Positions 1 through 6,834 of a stretch of 6,935 nucleotides of DNA are shown here, piece by piece. The position numbers and the translations under genes are program-made. Numbering within the stretch: position 1 is the first letter of the stretch; the number at the start of each line of letters is the position of its first letter. Source of the stretch: JANRIC01 sp033765345 (lineage in GTDB: Bacteria; Bacteroidota; Bacteroidia; Cytophagales; Microscillaceae); the NCBI GenBank assembly GCA_033765345.1, contig JANRIC010000038.1, positions 1 to 6,935 of the forward strand, given 5' to 3'. Under the pieces are notes generated by a model. The model was not told where the DNA came from. It searched no databases and worked only from the letters and a program-made list of their open reading frames with translations.

Positions 1-31
1 TGTTTGTGTAATAAGTAAGTTTACACAAACA
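1..31. repeat. perfect 11-bp inverted repeat, possible terminator or operator
   Basis: Bases 1-11 (TGTTTGTGTAA) are the exact reverse complement of bases 21-31 (TTACACAAACA), with a 9-nt spacer. The element lies about 165 bases upstream of the first gene. No T-run follows on the + strand, so it is not an obvious terminator for rightward transcription. Because the window begins at base 1, the bases that would form a T-run for leftward transcription cannot be seen. It could be the terminator stem of a gene to the left, or a dimeric regulator site for the operon that follows. The symmetry is certain; the role is not. Confidence 0.5.
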
Positions 32-195
32 AAATTATCCAGAAATTTTATTATGATAAAATAAAAAAAATAAAAATTTTATATCTTAATAATATAAAAA
101 ACAAAATTAAATTCTGAAACAAGTACCTGAGTAGTAACAAATCATTTAATTCAAAGGTCTACAAAATACAGAGCCCGAAAAGCCTAATTTCGAAT

Positions 196-1557
196 ATGAA
201 CAATAAGGATAAAAAATATATATCTGACTTAATACCACAAGGGCTGCCTTCAAGCCTCGAGGAAATGATCAAACGCGAGATGGAAGGTTCTAAGGTTCAT
301 CAGATAGATGACCCATTACCCAAGGATTTGCCTGGTATTTATGACAAAAACGATTTCGAGGTGCTTTTAAATATGAAGCCCCAACCCTCTTATGCCTTAC
401 TTTTGCAAACGCTTGATAAACTCATCGAGCAGGATAAACAAAGAGAAAGAGATGGTTTTCCTCGTAAAATCCGGCTTGGCAAACTGGTTAAACCCAGTAA
501 GGATAATAAAGGACAAGTGGTCATCGTACCTACCACCACCGAAACCAAGTTCTATCACGATGACAACCCAAGCCAGGAAGACGAATCAACCGGAGGCGTA
601 GGCGATGGCAACGAAGGCGATGTGATCGGTGAGCAACCCATCAACCCACAAACCGGTGAAGGCGAAGGACAAGGAGCAGGACAGGGAGGTAATACCAAAC
701 ACGATGTCATCTCCGAAGCTTTTGATCTGGGACGAATTCTGACCGAAAAATTCGAGTTGCCTAACCTCAAAGACAAAGGCAAGAAAAAATCTCTGATCAA
801 ACACCAATATGACCTGACCGATCGCAACGATGGCTTTGGCCAGATTTTGGATAAAAAATCTACCCTAAAAAAAGTCATCGAGACCAATATCCACCTGGGC
901 AATATCAAAGACCAATCTGAAATCCTGAGTGAAAACCTGGTCATTAGCCCCGAAGATAAGGTGTATCGAATTCTTTCCAAAGAACAAGATTATGAATCAC
1001 AGGCCGTAGTGTTTTTTCTCAGAGATTATTCCGGCTCTATGCAGGGTAGACCTACCGAAGTGATCACTTCTCAACATCTTTTTATTTATAGCTGGCTGAT
1101 GTATCAGTACAAAAACAATGTCGAAAGTCGTTTTATTGTACACGATACCGAAGCCAAAGAAGTAGAGGACTTTTATACCTATTACAAATCTACTGTGGCT
1201 GGAGGAACCAATGTCTACCCTGCTTATGATTTGGTAGTAAAAATTATCGAGGAAGAAAATCTGGCCAAAGATTACAATATCTATGTTTTCCACGGTACAG
1301 ACGGCGATGATTGGGATACGACAGGTGAAAGAATGCTCAAAGCTGCCAAAAAAATCCTCAAATATGTCAACCGATTAGGAATTACGATTGCCAAAAATAG
1401 CTGGGGAAGCTACAGTGATTATACCACCGTAGAACGCTACCTCGAGGACTCAGGCATCCTGAATGAAATGCCTGATCTAGTCAAAATGGACACCATGATT
1501 GCTGAAAAAGTAACCGAAGACCGTATCATCGAGGGAATCAAAAGACTTGTAGGATAA
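196..1557 (+). CDS. yeaH: DUF444 / YeaH-YhbH family vWA-like MIDAS protein
   Basis: This 453-aa protein belongs to the DUF444 family (E. coli YeaH, about 427 aa; Bacillus YhbH). The C-terminal half is a von Willebrand A-like domain with a recognisable MIDAS: D277-Y-S279-G-S281 on the first strand, a threonine in the GGT at 336-338, and an aspartate in GTDGDDW (367-373). The last motif corresponds to ASDGDNW of YeaH. The pattern HDTEAKEVEDF (316-326) also matches the family's HHTQAKEV stretch. The N-terminal half is polar and leads into a Gly/Glu/Gln-rich linker (about 132-166), the low-complexity spacer usual in this family. There is no signal peptide or membrane segment, so it should be cytoplasmic. 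ATG 196 is the first start of the frame; no Shine-Dalgarno is evident. It ends 4 nt before spoVR, indicating co-transcription. By analogy with other vWA partners of AAA+ proteins it probably acts as an adaptor for PrkA; its biochemical activity is not known from sequence. Confidence 0.94.
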   Translation: MNNKDKKYISDLIPQGLPSSLEEMIKREMEGSKVHQIDDPLPKDLPGIYDKNDFEVLLNMKPQPSYALLLQTLDKLIEQDKQRERDGFPRKIRLGKLVKPSKDNKGQVVIVPTTTETKFYHDDNPSQEDESTGGVGDGNEGDVIGEQPINPQTGEGEGQGAGQGGNTKHDVISEAFDLGRILTEKFELPNLKDKGKKKSLIKHQYDLTDRNDGFGQILDKKSTLKKVIETNIHLGNIKDQSEILSENLVISPEDKVYRILSKEQDYESQAVVFFLRDYSGSMQGRPTEVITSQHLFIYSWLMYQYKNNVESRFIVHDTEAKEVEDFYTYYKSTVAGGTNVYPAYDLVVKIIEEENLAKDYNIYVFHGTDGDDWDTTGERMLKAAKKILKYVNRLGITIAKNSWGSYSDYTTVERYLEDSGILNEMPDLVKMDTMIAEKVTEDRIIEGIKRLVG

Positions 1558-1561
1558 GCTT

Positions 1562-3160
1562 ATGGAACTCATTAATCAAAAAACCAAAAAAATCATGGAA
1601 GAGTGCAAAGAACGAGCCATGGATGCCGGATTGCACTTTGAAAGTGACACGCTTGAGTATATCGTTACCAACCGAGACCTAATTGAGCTTTCGCCCAAAG
1701 TAATGATCCCAACTCTTTATGACTATTGGGTCAATGACGTGGAAGTACTCAAAGAACAGGGAAAGTATAAACTTGCTCCCAGCAACCCCTACGAAACCGT
1801 AATCAATTCACGACCTGCCATCTCCTTTTATAATGATAATAACCCGGACTGGCTCAATATCATGATTTTTTATCACGTGCTTGCTCACATTGACTTTTTT
1901 CAGAATAATAAACTTTTTGAGCGCACCTGGGGAGACGATTTCGTAGGACAAGCCCTGGCAGATAAACGACTGATTGCCAATCTAAAAAGTGAACACGGCA
2001 GGTGGGTAGATTATGTCATTGAATTCAGCCGATGTATCAACAACCTAGTGGGTTATTTTAATGAACTCTCAAGGGCATCTTTTCCAAAGGATATGAATCC
2101 AACCGATAAATTGGATTATTACTTTGGGACTTTTCTCCAGGATATTGTGCAGATACCCGAACACGAACTCTACAAAGAAGTAGAACGCTATAATCAGTTT
2201 ATCGCACAAGACGAAAACGTCGGAGAAGCTCTTTTTTTTAATGAAATCAAGAAAAAATACCCTGAATTTAACAGCAAATATAACAATCACCTGAGTCACG
2301 AGAAAAACGGTTGTATAGATGTAATGGAATATATCCGGGATCATTCTCCTTTTCTAAATAAAGAAAAAAATAAATGGATGCAATCTGTGATGAGCATCGT
2401 CCGAAGCACCTCCCTATACTTTGAACCCCAAATTCGCACCAAAATCATCAATGAAGGTTGGGCAAGTTATTGGCACGATGAGCTTTTCTTGAAAGATGAA
2501 CGCATCAAAGGACACGAAATCGCCTATGCCAAAATCAATGCAGCCGTAACCTCTATCAGCCGAGTAGGTTTGAACCCTTATGCCATCGGGCTCAGACTCG
2601 TACAACACGTAGAAGAACTCGCTGAGAAAGGCAAACTGGATTTCCACTTCCAGAAAATTGAAAATATTGAAAACCGAGAAAACTATGATAAAAAAACCTT
2701 AAAAGGCAAAGAAGCCATTTTCGAACTCCGAAAAAACTTCTCTGACTTCACCCTGATCAATACCTTTGTAAGTCAGGAATTTGTAGATAATCATAATCTT
2801 TTTGTCACTAGCCGCAGATTGGATGAAGAGCGCGAAGTCTATCAATACTATATCAAAAGCCGCAAAGCCGATGATTATAAACGTATGCTCATTGATTCGC
2901 TGTATCACCCCCCAACCCTCACCGTTGACCTAGAGCGTACGCATGATGATATGCTTTATCTGGTACATAAATTCGAGGGCAAGCAATTGATTCGGGAATT
3001 TATCGCCGAGACCCTGATGGCCATTGAGTTTTTGTGGGGAGGTGAAGTCAAACTAGAGACTACTGATGTGATTCAATCTGATTATTCTGATGAAGTAGGG
3101 TATCAAAAAGTGCTTTATACTGCCAATTACCGAAAACTTGAAAAGCAGGAAATTGACTAA
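1562..3160 (+). CDS. spoVR: SpoVR family protein
   Basis: This 532-aa protein is a full-length SpoVR-family member (E. coli YcgB is about 510 aa). Family signatures visible are HVLAHIDFFQNN (105-116), close to the AHVLGHxDFFKNN type of motif; NEGWASYWH (297-305), the most conserved block of the family; and GLNPYAIGLRL (336-346). The spaced histidines H105 and H109, with E298 and H305, would suit a metal site, but that is inference. No signal peptide or transmembrane helix is seen. The likely N-terminal SpoVR domain ends near 400, and the remainder (about 400-532) is the C-terminal part. ATG 1562 lies 4 nt after the yeaH stop, with an AGGA at 1551-1554, the best Shine-Dalgarno-like match in the window. 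In Bacillus the protein is needed for spore cortex formation; in non-sporulating bacteria the gene travels with prkA and yeaH and is tied to stationary phase or stress. The molecular function is still uncertain. Confidence 0.95.
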   Translation: MELINQKTKKIMEECKERAMDAGLHFESDTLEYIVTNRDLIELSPKVMIPTLYDYWVNDVEVLKEQGKYKLAPSNPYETVINSRPAISFYNDNNPDWLNIMIFYHVLAHIDFFQNNKLFERTWGDDFVGQALADKRLIANLKSEHGRWVDYVIEFSRCINNLVGYFNELSRASFPKDMNPTDKLDYYFGTFLQDIVQIPEHELYKEVERYNQFIAQDENVGEALFFNEIKKKYPEFNSKYNNHLSHEKNGCIDVMEYIRDHSPFLNKEKNKWMQSVMSIVRSTSLYFEPQIRTKIINEGWASYWHDELFLKDERIKGHEIAYAKINAAVTSISRVGLNPYAIGLRLVQHVEELAEKGKLDFHFQKIENIENRENYDKKTLKGKEAIFELRKNFSDFTLINTFVSQEFVDNHNLFVTSRRLDEEREVYQYYIKSRKADDYKRMLIDSLYHPPTLTVDLERTHDDMLYLVHKFEGKQLIREFIAETLMAIEFLWGGEVKLETTDVIQSDYSDEVGYQKVLYTANYRKLEKQEID

Positions 3161-3217
3161 AATCCCTTGTTTTGCGAATGCACAGCGTTTTTATTCGCTA
3201 AAATCCGAATTTTTATT

Positions 3218-5539
3218 ATGAAAAATCAATTTTCATCCCATATATCCAAACGTTCCAGAACTCACAAAGCATTGATCAATCTGGGAAACAAACTGCGTAA
3301 CAAAGAAATTCGTCAGCCCATTACCTATGATGAATTTCTGGATATTACCGCCAAGAAACCCAAACATATTTTTCGGGATATTTTCCAGGTTTTTTATGAC
3401 ATGGTGCATTATTACGTAGATAGCAGCATGCCTATAATTGATCATAAAACCCGACAAAATGGTTCCGGTTCCGTAGAGTTTGAGGAGTATGACTGCTCCA
3501 ATTTATTTGAAAAAGGTTGTGACAACCCTTTTTTTGCCGATCGCCTTTTTGTCAATCGCTTTCTCAAACTTACCGATGGCTTTAAAAAAGGGGTACAAAA
3601 CAATAATATCTTTTTATTTGAAGGGCCTCCAGGAAGCGGTAAAAGTACTTTCCTGAATAACCTCATCCAGAAATTTGAAGATTATACCAAAACCCCGGAA
3701 GGGGCTTGTTATGAAACCTTCTGGCGACTCGATGTAAAAAAATTGGGAGGCTTCCAAAGGGTCGAAAATCTTATCAAAAAAATTGATGAGGCCAACGATG
3801 ACGAAGACCGTTCTGACGGCGACAAAGCACCTACGATCCGCCTGGATATTGAAAATTTCCCCCACGATTTTGTAGAATTCTCATGCCCCAATCACGATCA
3901 TCCAATCTTGCTGATTTCCAAAGATTACCGACAACAATTTTTGGATGATCTGATCAAAGATAAATCCTTCAAAGAAAAACTCTTTTATCAAAAACAATAT
4001 GAGTGGGTTTTTAAAGACATCCCCTGTACGATATGTACTTCGCTGTATACCAACTTGCTGATGATTTTGGGCGACCCCCTAGAAGTACTTTCTATGCTAG
4101 GGGCACGCAAAGCAATTTTCAACCGACAATTCGGAGAAGGTGTAACAGTATTCAACTCAAGCGATCCTATTTATAAAGGGTATATCACCAGCCCTACGAT
4201 CCAAAGTATGATCAACAGCCTACTCAAAACCGATAAAGTGACCTATATTCACTCCAACTTGGCAAGAACCAATAATGGTATTCTAGCTCTGATGGACATC
4301 AAAGAGCATAATGTCAAACGACTTATGAAACTCCACGGGATTATCAGTGACGGAGTACATAAAGTAGATTTGATCGAGGAAAGGGTAAAATCACTGTTTG
4401 TTGGCCTAGTCAACCCTGCCGATAAATCGCATTATGAGAATATCCCTTCTTTCAAAGACCGAATTATTACAGTCAATGTGCCTTATGTACTGGATTATAA
4501 AACCGAAGTGCGTATCTTCAGAAATAAATTCGGGGAAAATCTGGATGCTTATTTTCTGCCACAGGTACTCAATAATGTCGCCAAAATAATAGTATCTTCC
4601 CGACTCAATGAAGACTCTCCTTCGATCCGCCGATGGATCAAACAACCCGAAAAATACGCCAAATATCTTGACGATAATGCCCTGCTGCTTAAAATGGAGC
4701 TTTATGCCGGAAATATTCCCAATTGGCTCTCTGATGAAGATCTAAAAAGACTCAATCCTACCACTCAAAAACAAATATTTGCCGAGGCAGAACTTGAAGG
4801 CGTGACGGGTTTCTCAGGGCGGCAATCACTCAATATCTTTAATGAGTTTTTTGCCAGATACGGCAAGTCCGACAAACTGATCACGATGGAAATGGTGAGT
4901 GCCTTTTTTGACAAACGCACTCATCTGATGGAAGAAATCCCAGACGGTTTTGTAGAAGCCATAGAAGATATGTATGACTTTAATGTGCTACAAGAAGTCA
5001 AAGAATCTATTTATTCCTACAATCGTGACCATATCTCCAGAGATATTCAAAATTATCTTTTTAGCATCAATTTCGAACCCGGCGAAACCAAAATCAGCCC
5101 CTATACCCAAGATACCATTGAAATTACAGACGATTATTTCAAAAAATTTGAAATCATTTTTCTGGGTAATGACTGCACCCGCCGTGAACGGAGGGCTTTT
5201 CGCAACTATGTCCAAAGTGAATACATTACCACTACACTGGCTCAAGAAATCCATATTGAGGACAAGAAAATCACTGATACCGAGCAATTCAATAAGCTTT
5301 TTGATAAATACACCCAAAATCTTAAAGAAAATGTACTGGTCGCCTATCTCGATAATGATAACTTCCGCAGAGCAATCCAAGATTTCGGCACATCAAGTTT
5401 TAATACCTATGACAAACGCCTCAAACAAGATGTACAGACCATGACCAGCACGCTTCAAGAAAAATTCGGCTATACCGAAGAGGGCGCCAAACAAGTCAGT
5501 ATCTATGTGTTGGATAAAGGGCTTGCCAGGAAATATTAG
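3218..5539 (+). CDS. prkA: PrkA family AAA+ serine protein kinase/ATPase (YeaG-like)
   Basis: This 773-aa protein is a PrkA/YeaG homologue, clearly longer than E. coli YeaG or Bacillus PrkA (about 630-645 aa). Walker A is GPPGSGKS (136-143). A Walker B-like strand is ILALMDIKEHN (355-365, with D360). A sensor-1-like LVNPAD (397-402), the FKDR element (412-415) leading into VNVPYVL, and a likely sensor-2 arginine at R535 in TGFSGR follow. The rest is the C-terminal PrkA domain (about 580-773). An insert relative to YeaG lies at about 164-220 and contains a very acidic stretch (190-202). CPNH (223-226) and CTIC (270-273) could bind zinc. A TTG at 3167 would add 17 residues, but ATG 3218 is preferred because the extension (FCECTAFLF...) is unlike the family. 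It follows spoVR by 57 nt and ends inside a terminator stem. PrkA has been described as a serine kinase and, in Bacillus, as an ATP-dependent protease; which activity applies here cannot be told. Confidence 0.95.
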   Translation: MKNQFSSHISKRSRTHKALINLGNKLRNKEIRQPITYDEFLDITAKKPKHIFRDIFQVFYDMVHYYVDSSMPIIDHKTRQNGSGSVEFEEYDCSNLFEKGCDNPFFADRLFVNRFLKLTDGFKKGVQNNNIFLFEGPPGSGKSTFLNNLIQKFEDYTKTPEGACYETFWRLDVKKLGGFQRVENLIKKIDEANDDEDRSDGDKAPTIRLDIENFPHDFVEFSCPNHDHPILLISKDYRQQFLDDLIKDKSFKEKLFYQKQYEWVFKDIPCTICTSLYTNLLMILGDPLEVLSMLGARKAIFNRQFGEGVTVFNSSDPIYKGYITSPTIQSMINSLLKTDKVTYIHSNLARTNNGILALMDIKEHNVKRLMKLHGIISDGVHKVDLIEERVKSLFVGLVNPADKSHYENIPSFKDRIITVNVPYVLDYKTEVRIFRNKFGENLDAYFLPQVLNNVAKIIVSSRLNEDSPSIRRWIKQPEKYAKYLDDNALLLKMELYAGNIPNWLSDEDLKRLNPTTQKQIFAEAELEGVTGFSGRQSLNIFNEFFARYGKSDKLITMEMVSAFFDKRTHLMEEIPDGFVEAIEDMYDFNVLQEVKESIYSYNRDHISRDIQNYLFSINFEPGETKISPYTQDTIEITDDYFKKFEIIFLGNDCTRRERRAFRNYVQSEYITTTLAQEIHIEDKKITDTEQFNKLFDKYTQNLKENVLVAYLDNDNFRRAIQDFGTSSFNTYDKRLKQDVQTMTSTLQEKFGYTEEGAKQVSIYVLDKGLARKY

Positions 5540-5567
5540 CCTTTGTACATGATTTCTGGCTTTTTTT
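5525..5567 (+). terminator. rho-independent terminator of the yeaH-spoVR-prkA operon
   Basis: The stem pairs GCCAG (5525-5529) with CTGGC (5556-5560). It continues with AAAT (5531-5534) against ATTT (5552-5555) across one bulged G (5530), giving 9 base pairs around a 17-nt loop. A run of seven T (5561-5567) follows directly. The left arm uses the last sense codons of prkA, and the stop codon (5537-5539) sits in the loop, so termination is built into the end of the gene. It separates the operon from the lipase gene downstream. Confidence 0.75.
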
Positions 5568-5675
5568 GATGAATTTCAGCTTGGATCAAACTTCATTAAA
5601 GTAAAATATTATCTTATTTTTTTGAGAAAACAATTAAAAAAGCTGAATTTTAGAACAGGAAACTCATCTGAAATT

Positions 5676-6488
5676 ATGCATACGAAAACTGAGCTGGGAC
5701 ATTATTCTTTCGACCCTTCTTTGACAGGATTTCACGCAGATAATGCCCTTTTTATGGCCAAATGCGCCCGTTTGTCCTACGAACCCCGTGAATTGATCCA
5801 ACACGTAGCACAGGAAATCTGGCATTTTCCTGGTTTTTCATTCATAGAGTACAGTACCGATGAAGATGATGTGCAAGCTTTTATGATCTCAGACGGGCAA
5901 GCCATCATTGCTTCTTTTAGAGGAACCGAAGCCCACAAAATCCAGGATTGGGTCAATAATATGGATACTTCTCTCAAACCTGCCTTTGGGGGAAATGTTC
6001 ATCAGGGATTTTTACGCGCTTTGGAAGCCATTTGGGATGAATTCAGCAGAGACCTTAATTTCCTAAAAACAGCAGACCAGAAACTTTTTATCACTGGGCA
6101 CAGCCAAGGGGGAGCTTTAGCCACATTGGCGGCTGCCAAATGTATAGATACGGGAATTGACTTTCATCAGGTCTACACCTTTGGCGCACCTCGTGTTGGT
6201 GATATTTTATTTTCAAAAGCATTTAACAACTACCACAAACAAAAGCTCTTTCGTGTAGTCAATCACGGAGACATCGTCACGCGTGTACCCACACGACAAT
6301 CAAGTTTTTATCATTGTGGTACATTCTTTTTTCTGGATGAGGCTGGTATGCTGCATCAAGATTCTACGTATTGGACTCAATTCTGGGACAGCCTGGGGGT
6401 CTCGATCTGGGATTTATTGGATATGGCCATCGGAGAAGTAGAAGCCCATAAAACTGCCGCTTATATCCAAAAATTAGCTCAGATATAA
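5676..6488 (+). CDS. class 3 lipase family protein (alpha/beta hydrolase)
   Basis: From ATG 5676 this is a 270-aa alpha/beta hydrolase of the Lipase_3 family (fungal triacylglycerol lipase type), predicted to cleave carboxylic esters of lipids. The nucleophile elbow is GHSQGG (141-146, Ser143). The preceding SFRGTE (80-85) matches the oxyanion strand of the family. The probable triad aspartate is D199 in NHGDIVTRVP (196-205), and the probable histidine is H258 in EAHKTAAYI near the C terminus. FGAPRVGD (169-176) is another family hallmark. A Trp-rich stretch (233-245) lies between the Asp and His. There is no signal peptide, lipobox or membrane helix, so the protein looks cytoplasmic unless exported by a non-classical route. 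An upstream TTG (5622) would add 18 basic and polar residues. ATG is preferred although the AGGAAA at 5657-5662 is 13 nt away, which is long. The prkA terminator lies upstream, so the gene probably has its own promoter and no direct link to the trio. Substrate cannot be inferred. Confidence 0.9.
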   Translation: MHTKTELGHYSFDPSLTGFHADNALFMAKCARLSYEPRELIQHVAQEIWHFPGFSFIEYSTDEDDVQAFMISDGQAIIASFRGTEAHKIQDWVNNMDTSLKPAFGGNVHQGFLRALEAIWDEFSRDLNFLKTADQKLFITGHSQGGALATLAAAKCIDTGIDFHQVYTFGAPRVGDILFSKAFNNYHKQKLFRVVNHGDIVTRVPTRQSSFYHCGTFFFLDEAGMLHQDSTYWTQFWDSLGVSIWDLLDMAIGEVEAHKTAAYIQKLAQI

Positions 6489-6497
6489 ATTATACTC

Positions 6498-6512
6498 AAA
6501 CCGAAGTGGTTT
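6498..6512 (+). terminator. weak hairpin after lipase stop, possible terminator
   Basis: AAACC (6498-6502) pairs with GGTTT (6508-6512) around the 5-nt loop GAAGT, ten bases after the lipase stop codon. CTC (6495-6497) could extend the stem with GAG (6516-6518) across a TCC bulge. Only broken T-runs follow (TTTT at 6520-6523 and 6527-6530). The position is right for a terminator, but the stem is short and the U-tract poor. Confidence 0.25.
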
Positions 6513-6713
6513 TCCGAGATTTTAGCTTTTAAATCATTAATAATCAAGCTAATCAATCAAGAAAATCAGGCAAATCACTTCAATCTGGGTATATCTTTTA
6601 AAAACCAATTCTTCTGAAAAGTTTCTGTACAAAGTGTAGAAGTGCCATAAGTCTTTTATCAACTCAGGGATACTTCAATCAACGATGGTAAAATAGCCAG
6701 ATTTTTACATACA

Positions 6714-6834
6714 AAACCCAAAAACCTCTAGATGCAGAATTCGGGTTTATGCTTTGCTTCTTGGGCAGCCTACGGCCTTAGGCATTCGCCTAGATCCGAC
6801 TTTTCGCACCCCCCTGTTTTTTTTGAGTTTTTTT
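6714..6834. repeat. GC-richer intergenic block with alternative hairpins; candidate interspersed repeat
   Basis: This block stands out from its AT-rich surroundings by base composition. It begins with AAACCC (6714-6719), which is mirrored by GGGTTT (6743-6748). It then has GCCTA (6768-6772), TAGGC (6779-6783) and GCCTA (6788-6792). The middle element can pair with either neighbour, giving hairpins with a 6-nt or a 4-nt loop that exclude each other. C6 (6809-6814), T8 (6817-6824) and T7 (6828-6834) follow. No significant reading frame crosses it. The structure suggests a REP-like or other dispersed intergenic repeat, or a small structured RNA. A single copy in this window cannot show that it is repeated. 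Confidence 0.4.

Noticed and set aside
555..980. 141-codon minus-strand frame opposite yeaH
   Set aside because: It mirrors the Gly-rich linker and vWA coding sequence, giving a Ser/Pro-rich translation typical of an antisense shadow.
2232..2239. Run of eight T in spoVR as a possible slippage or frameshift site
   Set aside because: The frame continues intact on both sides (LFFNEIK) and the protein is full length.
3174..3198. Short inverted repeat GCGAAT (3174-3179) / ATTCGC (3193-3198) between spoVR and prkA
   Set aside because: Only 6 bp with a 13-nt loop and no following T-run at the stem; too weak to call an attenuator or processing site.
3167..3217. TTG start extending PrkA by 17 residues
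   Set aside because: The added residues are Cys/Phe-rich and unlike the family N terminus, and the in-frame ATG at 3218 leaves a complete PrkA domain.
4974..5444. Overlapping 156-codon frame on the + strand inside prkA
   Set aside because: It lies wholly within a well-supported PrkA C-terminal domain and its translation has no recognisable features; a frame shadow.
5581..5622. Possible Bacteroidota-type promoter (TTG at 5581-5583 and TATTTTTT at 5615-5622) before the lipase
   Set aside because: The spacing (31 nt) does not fit the usual 19-21 nt between -33 TTG and -7 TAnnTTTG, and the final G is missing.
5575..5647. 8-bp inverted repeat TTCAGCTT / AAGCTGAA in the lipase leader
   Set aside because: A 57-nt spacer in AT-rich DNA and no supporting structure; may be chance.
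6749..6781. 10-codon frame starting at ATG 6749 inside the GC-richer block
   Set aside because: Very short, no ribosome-binding signal, and the sequence is better explained by the hairpin arms.
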